Source of the DNA: Prevotellaceae bacterium UBA1743
GTDB lineage: Bacteria > Bacteroidota > Bacteroidia > Bacteroidales > Bacteroidaceae
Assembly (NCBI GenBank): GCA_002314945.1
Contig: DCHV01000003.1
Span: 14,524-58,651 of the forward strand
Reading direction: 5' to 3'
DNA length: 44,128 bases
Of this stretch, positions 35,516 through 42,868 are shown one piece after another. Under the pieces are notes generated by a model. That model did not search any database, had not been told where the DNA came from, and saw only the letters and a program-made list of their open reading frames with translations. The position numbers and the translations under genes were made by a program. The stretch's first letter is position 1. Each line of letters opens with the position of its first letter.

Positions 35516-35821
35516 ATGAGTAAGTTGTATTTCGTTTGGGATGTGCTGGGACGTCACAAGTATTTGATGGTACTCATAGGTATTGTGATTATTGTCGGGT
35601 TTGTGGACGAAAACAGTTTTTGGCGTCGTAGGGCTCGACTGGATGAAATGGGAACACTACGTGCTGAAATATTGAAATATAAGACGAAATACGAAGAAGA
35701 TAGCAAAGAGTTGGAGCGAATGGACGACCACTATTATGTGGAGAAATTGGCTCGTGAACGTTACTATCTGCAACGGGAAGGGGAGGATATATTTGTATTG
35801 GTAGATGAGGACGCTCAGTAG
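35516..35821 (+). CDS. Septum formation initiator (DivIC/FtsB-like)
   Basis: 101 residues with one transmembrane helix (about 17-30), then a coiled coil (about 38-70) and the ERYYLQREGEDIFVL motif typical of DivIC/FtsB. It would act with FtsL and FtsQ in the division complex. A -7 element TAACTTTG is at 35478-35485. Overlaps the next gene by 17 bases. Confidence 0.9.
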   Translation: MSKLYFVWDVLGRHKYLMVLIGIVIIVGFVDENSFWRRRARLDEMGTLRAEILKYKTKYEEDSKELERMDDHYYVEKLARERYYLQREGEDIFVLVDEDAQ

Positions 35822-36179
35822 ATTCCAGACTTTTCTGTTTTGTGCCGGAGGTGTTCTAATGCTTGCAGGCGCTATGTTACGGATTTTCGACCAGCGACTT
35901 TCGCTTTGGATATATGCGGTTGGAGCAATGTTCTTCTGCTTGATGCAACTCAAGGCAGAATACCTTGGACATGATTTTACATTGAAGCGTCTTCGTCGTC
36001 AGCAATTGTTCAGTTGTGCGTGTTTCCTCCTGGCTGCCGTGTGTATGAGTATGCAGACGTATCATTATGGTTTCGCGATCAGCAATGAGTGGATACTCCC
36101 CCTTATTATCGGAGCGATTTTGCAGTTATATGCCGCGTGGCGAATCCCTCAAGAATTAGAAAAGTCGAAAAAGTCTTAA
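35805..36179 (+). CDS. Small integral membrane protein of unknown function
   Basis: 124 residues with about four hydrophobic helices (about 8-24, 31-47, 67-82 and 96-111). No recognised motif. It overlaps the divIC-like gene by 17 bases in another frame, so the two are translationally linked. Similar small proteins follow divIC in Bacteroidales, which suggests a division- or envelope-related role, but this is inference. Confidence 0.8.
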   Translation: MRTLSRFQTFLFCAGGVLMLAGAMLRIFDQRLSLWIYAVGAMFFCLMQLKAEYLGHDFTLKRLRRQQLFSCACFLLAAVCMSMQTYHYGFAISNEWILPLIIGAILQLYAAWRIPQELEKSKKS

Positions 36180-36249
36180 TAAGTCCTAAAAAATTTCTCC
36201 TCTTTAGAAAGAAATACGAACTTTGCTTTGTTGATAGAGGCAAAATTGT

Positions 36250-36951
36250 ATGAAAAACTCATATTTGGTACTTCTTCTGATTTGTTTTGTGGCTTGCACA
36301 AGCGTTGATCAGTATTGTGTGGAAGGGGTTTCTACGGTGCAGAACCTTGAGGGACGGATGTTGTATCTCAAGGTTTTTCAGGGAAATGATATGCAAATCA
36401 TAGACTCCGCCAAGGTCGTTCACGGGAAATTCACGTTTCGTGGAGAAATGGATTCCGTGATGATGGGGAATGTTTTCTTCAAGGAACAGGGAATCATGCC
36501 TGTTGTGTTGGAGGAAGGCAACGTGGTCGTGACTCTTGAGGATGCCATTCAGAGTGCTACAGGTACTCCTCTGAATGATTCCTTGCATAATTTCATCTTA
36601 CAGAAGACCCAAATTGATGCACAATTGGCCGAACTTCCTCACAAGGAGTCTCAGATGATAATGAATGGCGAGGATCATAAGGAGATTGTTGAGAAACTCA
36701 ATGATGAGGCGCGCCAGTTGAATGAAAAGAGCGATCATCTGATTACACATTTCATCAGTTCCAATTATGATAATGTGTTGGGATCTGGTGTGTTCATGAT
36801 ACTGACCAGTAGTTTGGAATATCCTATACTCAATCCACAGATTGAACAGATCGTCAGTCAGGCGACCCCTCATTTTTTAGGACATCCCTACGTGCAGGAA
36901 TATATAAAGACGGCTCACGAGAATATGGAGAAATTGAATGAGGTAAAATGA
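36250..36951 (+). CDS. DUF4369 domain lipoprotein
   Basis: 233 residues with a lipobox near Cys16 (CFVACTS), so it is a lipoprotein. Residues 25-115 match DUF4369, a beta-rich domain often found at the N-terminus of Bacteroidetes thioredoxin-like proteins (YLKVFQGNDMQIIDSAKVV, GKFTFRGEMDS). The usual C-terminal thioredoxin domain is missing; instead a helical segment (about 115-233) follows. It overlaps the acyltransferase start by four bases. Confidence 0.85.
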   Translation: MKNSYLVLLLICFVACTSVDQYCVEGVSTVQNLEGRMLYLKVFQGNDMQIIDSAKVVHGKFTFRGEMDSVMMGNVFFKEQGIMPVVLEEGNVVVTLEDAIQSATGTPLNDSLHNFILQKTQIDAQLAELPHKESQMIMNGEDHKEIVEKLNDEARQLNEKSDHLITHFISSNYDNVLGSGVFMILTSSLEYPILNPQIEQIVSQATPHFLGHPYVQEYIKTAHENMEKLNEVK

Positions 36952-37691
36952 AACGCTTCCTGTATCGTATATACCAGTTGTTTGTCGCATTGCCAATTCT
37001 TCTGTTGGCAACAGCGTTGACGGCTATTGTCACTACGATTGGGTGCACCTTTGGAAAGGCTCGTTTCTGGAGCCATTATCCTGCAATGGTGTGGAGCAGG
37101 TTGATGTGTTGGTGCCTGTTCCTTCCCGTGAAGGTGTATGGTATGGAAAATCTGAATTCTCGCGACTCGTACGTGTTTGTGGCTAATCATCAGGGCTCCT
37201 TCGATATATTCCTTATTTATGGGTACATTGGACGCAATTTCAAGTGGATGATGAAGAAATCCTTGCGTTCGATTCCTCTTGTGGGAAAGGCTTGTGAAAG
37301 TGCTGGACATATTTTCGTGGACAAGCGAGGGCCAGGTGCGATACGTCACACATACGAACAAGCACGTGGCGTGTTGCGTCATGGAGTCAGTTTGATGGTA
37401 TTTCCCGAGGGATCTCGTACAGATACCGGAAAAATGGGACATTTCCAGCGTGGAGCATATCTTTTGGCGGATGAGTTGCAACTTCCAATCGTACCTGTTA
37501 CAATCGAAGGAAGTTTCGAAGCGCTTCCTCGTTCACGTGGATTCTATTTTGTGGAACGGCATACTTTATCTCTTCGAATCCACAAACCAATACTTCCTCA
37601 GGGAAAGGGGCTTGATAATGTACAACGCCTTATGGAACTGAGTAGGGTTGAGATACAGAAATCCTTGCCCGAGAAGTATCGAGATGAGTGA
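36948..37691 (+). CDS. plsC: 1-acyl-sn-glycerol-3-phosphate acyltransferase (PlsC-like)
   Basis: 247 residues. An N-terminal transmembrane region (about 7-29) is followed by the acyltransferase motifs in order: NHQGSFDIF (HX4D, catalytic His), KSLRSIPLVGKA, FPEGSRTDTG (acyl-acceptor site), and VPVTIEGSFE. It acylates lysophosphatidate to phosphatidate in phospholipid synthesis. Four-base overlap with the DUF4369 gene and eight-base overlap with the next. Confidence 0.93.
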   Translation: MKRFLYRIYQLFVALPILLLATALTAIVTTIGCTFGKARFWSHYPAMVWSRLMCWCLFLPVKVYGMENLNSRDSYVFVANHQGSFDIFLIYGYIGRNFKWMMKKSLRSIPLVGKACESAGHIFVDKRGPGAIRHTYEQARGVLRHGVSLMVFPEGSRTDTGKMGHFQRGAYLLADELQLPIVPVTIEGSFEALPRSRGFYFVERHTLSLRIHKPILPQGKGLDNVQRLMELSRVEIQKSLPEKYRDE

Positions 37692-38523
37692 AAAAGATTT
37701 CTCTTCCTCGACGCATACTTGGCATTTCCGTGTTTCGGAAGTGGTGGATTATATCCAATGGTCTTATTTCTTTCATGCATGGGGCTTTTCTGTTCGCCAG
37801 ATGAAGTGCACAGAGGCACAACAGTTGCAGCAGGATGCTATTAGACTCATTCGTGAGTTTGATGAAAATGGTTATTCTACACATTTCCGTGCATTGCTTG
37901 CTTCGTGCAATTCCTCTGGGGATGATATTATGTTGGCGGATGGGACAAGGCTTCCTATGTTGCGCCAGCAACATGCTGTGGAGGATGACTGTTGTTTGTG
38001 TCTTGCTGATTTTATACGTCCTGTAGAATCAGGTGTTCTCGACAAAATTGGGCTGTTTGCCAGTACAGTGGATGCTGAGATGGAGCAATCCTATTCTCAC
38101 GATGACTATTTGCATCTTCTTTCCCAAACCGTGTCTGATCGTTTGGCCGAGGCAAGTGCCGAATATGGACATCTTATAGTGCGTAAGTTTTGGTGGGGAT
38201 ATGCATCTGACGAATCGTTGGATGTTGAAACGCTTTTCAAGGGTGGTTATCAAGGGATCCGTCCAGCTGTAGGTTATCCTTCTTTGCCCGATCAAAGCCT
38301 GAATTTCCTTTTGTCGGATTTGCTTGATTTTCCCTCATTGGGCATCAGCCTGACCGAGAATGCTGCGATGAGGCCTCATGCCAGTACGAGTGGATTGATG
38401 CTGGCGCATCCCAAGTCGCGCTATTTTGCGGTGGGAGAAATAGGGGAGGATCAATTGCAGGATTATGCCCGTCGGAGAGGACTTGGCGAGAAGGAACTCA
38501 GGCGTTTCTTGCGTATTACCTGA
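37684..38523 (+). CDS. Stand-alone methionine synthase reactivation-domain protein
   Basis: 279 residues from ATG at 37684; a longer frame starts at 37648 inside plsC. The C-terminal part has the AdoMet-binding motif RPAVGYPSLPD and ENAAMRPHASTSGLML and YFAVGEIGEDQLQDYARRRG, matching the MetH activation domain that re-methylates inactive cob(II)alamin. The MetH catalytic and B12-binding domains are absent, so this must work in trans with MetH encoded elsewhere. Overlaps the pyrC end on the other strand by eight bases. Confidence 0.9.
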   Translation: MSEKDFSSSTHTWHFRVSEVVDYIQWSYFFHAWGFSVRQMKCTEAQQLQQDAIRLIREFDENGYSTHFRALLASCNSSGDDIMLADGTRLPMLRQQHAVEDDCCLCLADFIRPVESGVLDKIGLFASTVDAEMEQSYSHDDYLHLLSQTVSDRLAEASAEYGHLIVRKFWWGYASDESLDVETLFKGGYQGIRPAVGYPSLPDQSLNFLLSDLLDFPSLGISLTENAAMRPHASTSGLMLAHPKSRYFAVGEIGEDQLQDYARRRGLGEKELRRFLRIT

Positions 38524-39838
38524 ATTGTAGAGGTAATCCGTGTATATCCCGATGAATCTGCTTGCCGTCCCATACGCATTGCCCGTTCACCCAAGTACTG
38601 CAAACATGCCATTGTAGATAATCTCCTTCTCGTGGCGACCATCCGCATTTGCTTTGGATGATTTGAGGAGTTACTTGCCATGGTGATGAACGTCTTACCA
38701 AAGTGAGATCGGCTTGATAGCCTTCACGCAGGAAACCTCTCTGTCTGATGCGAAACAAACGCGCGGGATTGTGGCACATCAGTTCCACCATACGTTCGAT
38801 GGATAGAATTCCTTCATCTGTCAGTTCCAGCATTGTAGGCACGCTGAATTGTACCATAGGCATTCCGCTGGCTGCTTTCTTGCAGCCGCCCTCCTTGTCG
38901 CTCAGCAGGTGAGGGGCATGATCCGTTCCTATGGTGCGTATGCGTCCATCGACGAGGGCGGCTCTCAGTGCTTTCCTGTCTTCTTCCGTCTTGATGGATG
39001 GATTGCATTTGATACGTGTTCCTAAGCGTGCATAATCTTTGTCTGTGTATAGTAGGTGAGCAATGCAGGCTTCGGCCGTGATGTGGTCATCGTTGGGTGA
39101 AAAGAGCGTTAGCTCACGTGCTGTAGTCAGATGTGCGACATGCAGATGAGCCCCTGTTTTCCGGGCCATCTCTATCGCCAGATGTGTGCTCGTGTAACAT
39201 GCTTCTGCATCCCGTATCTCCGCATGGTGCGTCACATCGGGATCCAAGCCATATTCCATCTCCGCCTTTTTCATACATGCGTTGATGCGTGTGGTGTCTT
39301 CGCAATGTGCCATTATCAGAGTGGGACAATACTGGAAGATGCCGATCAGTTGTTCTTCCTTGTCCACCAGCATATTACCCGTACTACTACCCATGAATAA
39401 TTTTACGCCAGGCACCCGAGTGGGATCTACCTGCTTGATTTCTTCCAGATTCTGATTGGTGGCACCCAGGAAAAAACCATAGTTGACATGGCATTTGTCA
39501 GCCGCCATCCGATATCGTTCTTCCAACAGGGCGCAAGTGGTAGTGAGAGGATTTACGTTAGGCATGTCCAGCACCGAGGTCACTCCTCCTGCTGCTGCTG
39601 CTCTTGTCTCGCTCTCCATGTCGGCCTTTTGTGTAAGGCCTGGTTCACGCATGTGTACATGTCCATCAATGATGCCAGGCAGAAGAAAAGCCCCTTCTGC
39701 TTCGATCGTGGTGTCTGCTTGTGGTAACGCTTCGTTTTCTGTGTAGATACGGCTTATCCGGTCTTCCTCCATCAACAACGAGCCATGGAAGCGTCTTCCT
39801 TCGTTGACGAGTGTGGCGTCTTTGATGAGGATGCTCAT
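38516..39838 (-). CDS. pyrC: Dihydroorotase
   Basis: 440 residues from MSILIKDATLV; the upstream open frame overlaps the mannose synthase and is not coding. The metal motif DGHVHMREPG (HxH), the Asp/His motif GTDHAPHL and KADMESETRAAAAGGVT mark a class I dihydroorotase. It closes carbamoyl aspartate to dihydroorotate in pyrimidine synthesis. The start overlaps the stop of the mannose synthase by four bases (ATGA), so they are translationally coupled. Confidence 0.94.
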   Translation of the reverse strand: MSILIKDATLVNEGRRFHGSLLMEEDRISRIYTENEALPQADTTIEAEGAFLLPGIIDGHVHMREPGLTQKADMESETRAAAAGGVTSVLDMPNVNPLTTTCALLEERYRMAADKCHVNYGFFLGATNQNLEEIKQVDPTRVPGVKLFMGSSTGNMLVDKEEQLIGIFQYCPTLIMAHCEDTTRINACMKKAEMEYGLDPDVTHHAEIRDAEACYTSTHLAIEMARKTGAHLHVAHLTTARELTLFSPNDDHITAEACIAHLLYTDKDYARLGTRIKCNPSIKTEEDRKALRAALVDGRIRTIGTDHAPHLLSDKEGGCKKAASGMPMVQFSVPTMLELTDEGILSIERMVELMCHNPARLFRIRQRGFLREGYQADLTLVRRSSPWQVTPQIIQSKCGWSPREGDYLQWHVCSTWVNGQCVWDGKQIHRDIHGLPLQFR

Positions 39839-40566
39839 TTTCTCGCTTTGATTTTGCTCAGTCGTAATTGGAGAACACCGAAGAGAGCTTCGCTGAAGAT
39901 GCCCCCGCTCATCTTGCTCGTACCGAGTTTGCGGTTGACGAAGATGACAGGCACCTCTTTCACCTTGAATCCCAGACGAAGAGCGGAATACTTCATTTCT
40001 ATCTGGAACGCATATCCTTTGAAACGAATGGCATTCAAGTCGATGGTTTCCAATACCTCTCTGCGATAGCATACAAAACCGGCTGTCGTGTCATGTAGGT
40101 CGATTCCCAAGACTGTACGCACATATTTGCTTGCAAAATAGGACATCAGTACGCGCCCCATCGGCCAGTTTACTACGTTTACACCCGATACATAGCGGCT
40201 TCCTACAGCTACGTCATATCCCTCCTTGTGACAAGCGTTGTACAAAATGGGTAAGTCCGAGGGCGCATGACTGAAATCGGCATCCATTTCGAAGACGTAG
40301 TCGTAGCCTTGTTGCAAAGCCCATTCAAAACCTCGGATATAGGCAGTGCCCAATCCCAGTTTCCCTTCCCTCTCAATCAGGAAAAGTCTGTCTTGGAGTT
40401 CTTCCTGCATCAGTCTTTTTACGATGGCTGCTGTCCCGTCAGGACTTCCGTCGTCGATAACCAAGACATCAAAAGCCTTTTCCATTCCAGTCACGGCATG
40501 GATGATGGCTTCGATGTTTTCCTTCTCGTTGTAGGTAGGAATAATGACGATACTGTCGCTCTGCAT
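39835..40566 (-). CDS. Polyprenol-phosphate mannose synthase (GT2)
   Basis: 243 residues of a single GT2 domain without transmembrane tail: IVIIPTYNEKENIE, VLVIDDGSPDGT, LGTAYIRGF, the metal-binding FEMDADFSH and the RKLGTSKM loop. It transfers mannose from GDP-mannose to a polyprenol phosphate, giving a donor for envelope glycosylation, such as protein O-glycosylation in Bacteroidetes. First gene of a two-gene operon with pyrC. Confidence 0.93.
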   Translation of the reverse strand: MQSDSIVIIPTYNEKENIEAIIHAVTGMEKAFDVLVIDDGSPDGTAAIVKRLMQEELQDRLFLIEREGKLGLGTAYIRGFEWALQQGYDYVFEMDADFSHAPSDLPILYNACHKEGYDVAVGSRYVSGVNVVNWPMGRVLMSYFASKYVRTVLGIDLHDTTAGFVCYRREVLETIDLNAIRFKGYAFQIEMKYSALRLGFKVKEVPVIFVNRKLGTSKMSGGIFSEALFGVLQLRLSKIKARK

Positions 40567-40601
40567 GATTCTTCTCGTTATATGGATTGCCTAATTCACC
40601 A

Positions 40602-40631
40602 CAAAGGTACACCATTCCCTGTGTACCGCAA
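40602..40631 (-). promoter_or_regulatory. Promoter of the mannose synthase-pyrC operon
   Basis: On the minus strand: TTTG (complement of 40628-40631), 18 bases, TACCTTTG (complement of 40602-40609). The spacing is one base shorter than usual. Confidence 0.7.
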
Positions 40632-40673
40632 AATAATGAAGAATAAAATTTCCCGTCATTCAAAAAATAGTCG

Positions 40674-40681
40674 TATCTTTG
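40674..40681 (+). promoter_or_regulatory. -7 element of the guaA promoter
   Basis: TATCTTTG 41 bases before guaA. The -33 side is weak (TTTC at a 22-base spacing). Confidence 0.55.
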
Positions 40682-40722
40682 CCTGCGAAAATAAACATTT
40701 GTCAAATTCGAATCAATAAAGT

Positions 40723-42252
40723 ATGCAGCAACAGAAAATCATTATTCTTGATTTCGGTTCACAGACGACTCAGCTTATAGCACGTCGCTTGCGTGAATTG
40801 GATACTTTCTGCGAGATTCTTCCTTACAACAAGTTTCCCAAGGATGACCCAGATGTCATTGGCGTGATTCTGGCAGGAAGTCCTTATAGTGTGTATGATC
40901 CTCAGGCATTTCGCGTCAATCTGGATGATTTCCGTGGTCGTATGCCCATTCTCGGCATCTGCTATGGCGCTCAGTTCATGAGTCATGTCTTAGGCGGAAA
41001 AGTAGAGCCTGCAGGTAGTCGTGAGTATGGTCGTGCCAATCTTACCACGATTGATTTCCAGGATCCCTTGTTCAAAGGCTTCGAAGCAAACAGTCAGGTG
41101 TGGATGAGTCATGGAGACACCATCACAGCCATTCCCGAAGGCTTCCATGCCATTGCCAGTACGGATCATGTCCGTTATGCGGCTTATACTGCGGATAACG
41201 AACCCATCTGGGGCGTGCAGTTCCATCCCGAGGTGTTCCACTCTATTCAGGGTACACAGCTCCTTCGCAATTTTGTGGTGGATATCTGTGGTGGTCGTCA
41301 GGATTGGAGTCCTGCCAACTTTGTGGAAACCACGGTAGCTGAACTTAAGCGACAGCTGGGACAGGATCGGGTTATCCTGGGCTTGAGCGGAGGCGTGGAT
41401 AGTAGTGTGGCAGCCGTTTTGCTCAATCGTGCCATTGGCGATCGCCTGACGTGTATCTTCGTGGATCATGGTATGCTTCGCAAGAACGAGTTCCGCAACG
41501 TGATGCATGATTACGAATGTCTCGGATTGAATGTAATAGGGGTCGATGCCAGCCAGAAGTTCTTTGGAGATTTGGAGGGCGTTACCGAACCCGAAAAGAA
41601 ACGCAAGATAATCGGTCGCGACTTTGTGGAGGTGTTCGATGCCGAAGCCAAGAAGATAACCGATGCAAAATGGTTGGCACAGGGTACCATCTATCCCGAC
41701 CGTATCGAGTCGCTCAATATCACAGGTAAGGTGATCAAGAGTCATCACAATGTGGGTGGACTTCCCGAGGAAATGCATCTGAGCCTGTGCGAACCTCTGA
41801 AGTGGCTGTTCAAGGACGAGGTGCGTCGTGTAGGTCGTCAGTTGGGTATGCCCGAGCATCTCATTACCCGCCATCCTTTTCCCGGACCTGGTTTGGCCGT
41901 ACGAATCTTAGGTGCCATTACGCCCGAGAAAGTACGTGTTCTGCAGGATGCCGACGATATCTTCATCCAGGGCCTTCGCGACTGGAAACTATACGATCAG
42001 GTATGGCAGGCAGGTGCCATTCTGCTTTCCGATGTCAAGAGTGTGGGAGTGATGGGTGATGAACGAACCTACGAGAATCCCGTTGCTTTGCGTGCCGTCA
42101 CCAGTACCGATGCCATGACCGCAGATTGGGCGCATCTTCCATACGAGTTCCTTGCCAAGGTGAGCAACGATATTATCAACAAGGTGAAGGGAGTCAATCG
42201 CGTATGCTACGACATCTCTTCCAAGCCACCAGCAACAATAGAGTGGGAGTAA
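40723..42252 (+). CDS. guaA: GMP synthase (glutamine-hydrolysing)
   Basis: 509 residues, full length. The class I glutamine amidotransferase domain has ILGICYGAQ with catalytic Cys and GVQFHPEV with His. The ATP pyrophosphatase domain has the P-loop LGLSGGVDSSV, and the C-terminal dimerisation domain has RHPFPGPGLAVRILG and ends PATIEWE as in all GuaA. It converts XMP to GMP. It is monocistronic, followed by a terminator at 42326-42369. Confidence 0.98.
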   Translation: MQQQKIIILDFGSQTTQLIARRLRELDTFCEILPYNKFPKDDPDVIGVILAGSPYSVYDPQAFRVNLDDFRGRMPILGICYGAQFMSHVLGGKVEPAGSREYGRANLTTIDFQDPLFKGFEANSQVWMSHGDTITAIPEGFHAIASTDHVRYAAYTADNEPIWGVQFHPEVFHSIQGTQLLRNFVVDICGGRQDWSPANFVETTVAELKRQLGQDRVILGLSGGVDSSVAAVLLNRAIGDRLTCIFVDHGMLRKNEFRNVMHDYECLGLNVIGVDASQKFFGDLEGVTEPEKKRKIIGRDFVEVFDAEAKKITDAKWLAQGTIYPDRIESLNITGKVIKSHHNVGGLPEEMHLSLCEPLKWLFKDEVRRVGRQLGMPEHLITRHPFPGPGLAVRILGAITPEKVRVLQDADDIFIQGLRDWKLYDQVWQAGAILLSDVKSVGVMGDERTYENPVALRAVTSTDAMTADWAHLPYEFLAKVSNDIINKVKGVNRVCYDISSKPPATIEWE

Positions 42253-42325
42253 ACAAAACCAACTTACTGACTGTTTGAAAAAATGTCGTAAGAAAGCAAA
42301 AGTCTCTTAGAGTCACAATAATACG

Positions 42326-42369
42326 TCCGCTACCTGGGATTTCCAAAAATCTTGTGTAGCGGATTTTTT
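42326..42369 (+). terminator. Terminator of guaA
   Basis: TCCGCTAC (42326-42333) pairs with GTAGCGGA (42356-42363), followed by six T residues. Confidence 0.88.
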
Positions 42370-42387
42370 ATGCCATTTTTTGATATT

Positions 42388-42420
42388 CGGTCAACCATTT
42401 TGGTCAACCACGGTCAACCA
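42388..42420. repeat. Three GGTCAACCA repeats
   Basis: Exact 9-base copies at 42389-42397, 42402-42410 and 42412-42420. GGTCAACC is unlike the surrounding sequence. They lie between the guaA terminator and the promoter at 42524. Confidence 0.8.
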
Positions 42421-42523
42421 TTTCCACGCGCTTTTTCCGGTGAGACATTCTATTGCAGTGATTTGCTGTTTCCAACAGTCAAAATCATAGACCTTGTATT
42501 TTTTTGCAAATATTCGTCATATT

Positions 42524-42555
42524 TTTGGGCAATCAAAAATAAAGTGGTATATTTG
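42524..42555 (+). promoter_or_regulatory. Strong promoter of the structured RNA/radical SAM locus
   Basis: TTTG at 42524-42527, a 20-base spacer, and TATATTTG at 42548-42555, a full consensus match. Transcription should start near 42562. Confidence 0.8.
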
Positions 42556-42561
42556 CATCGT

Positions 42562-42797
42562 CGTACATTAAAAATGTCGGCAAGGTGTTATTGAATATCA
42601 TCTATTCTGACGAATCCTGGTAAGATTCATTCTATGGAGATGATAGGCAATAGTACCCACAATTGTTGTATATAAAATCCTTAATGGGATGGTATATGCT
42701 AACGGCGTGGGACTATTGTTTCCTTACCCATAGAAAAGGCATTACCAGGAGCCCGTCAGAAGGTGAGGAAACAATAAGGTTCCACACCTTTTTTTGT
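42562..42797 (+). ncRNA. Structured RNA of unrecognised family, stand-alone or leader of the radical SAM gene
   Basis: Folded by eye. P1: AAGGTGT (42582-42588) with ACACCTT (42784-42790) and TATTG (42589-42593) with CAATA (42772-42776), closing the molecule. P2: 42596-42603 with 42638-42645 (8 bp), inner GAATC/GATTC (42612-42616 with 42624-42628) and loop CTGGTAA (42617-42623). P3: 42648-42660 with 42707-42718 (12 bp, one bulged A), continued by 42668-42680 with 42687-42699 (11 pairs and a tandem A-G mismatch). P4: CCTT/AAGG (42722-42725 with 42736-42739). Pseudoknot: loop CTGGTAA with TTACCAG (42742-42748). A promoter precedes it and a terminator ends it. I checked it against my memory of 6S, RNase P, tmRNA, cobalamin, SAM, TPP and FMN riboswitches without a match. 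Confidence 0.68.
42760..42795 (+). terminator. Terminator hairpin at the end of the structured RNA
   Basis: AAGGTG (42760-42765) with CACCTT (42785-42790), an A-A mismatch, GGAA (42767-42770) with TTCC (42780-42783), loop near 42773-42778, then a T-run to 42795. Its 3' arm is shared with P1 of the RNA, so the two pairings exclude each other. Confidence 0.72.
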
Positions 42798-42819
42798 ATA
42801 ACATTGCCAGCATCAGGAA

Positions 42820-42847
42820 TCGTGCTCGCACAAGAGGTTGCGCACGA
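42820..42847 (+). promoter_or_regulatory. Hairpin between the terminator and the radical SAM start
   Basis: TCGTGC (42820-42825) with GCACGA (42842-42847), extended by three pairs across a two-base bulge. There is no U-run. It ends 21 bases before the start codon, so it may influence translation. Confidence 0.45.
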
Positions 42848-42868
42848 CACAGATGAGTGTAAGGTAAA

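Noticed and set aside
38524..40072. N-terminal extension of dihydroorotase to 40072
   Set aside because: The extra 78 residues lie within the mannose synthase gene in another frame, and the family start MSILIKDATLV overlaps its stop by four bases.
42742..42765. Cobalamin riboswitch-like string CCAGGAGCCCG
   Set aside because: Only this short string resembles the riboswitch; the B12 box (GCCACTG) and the other conserved cores are missing.
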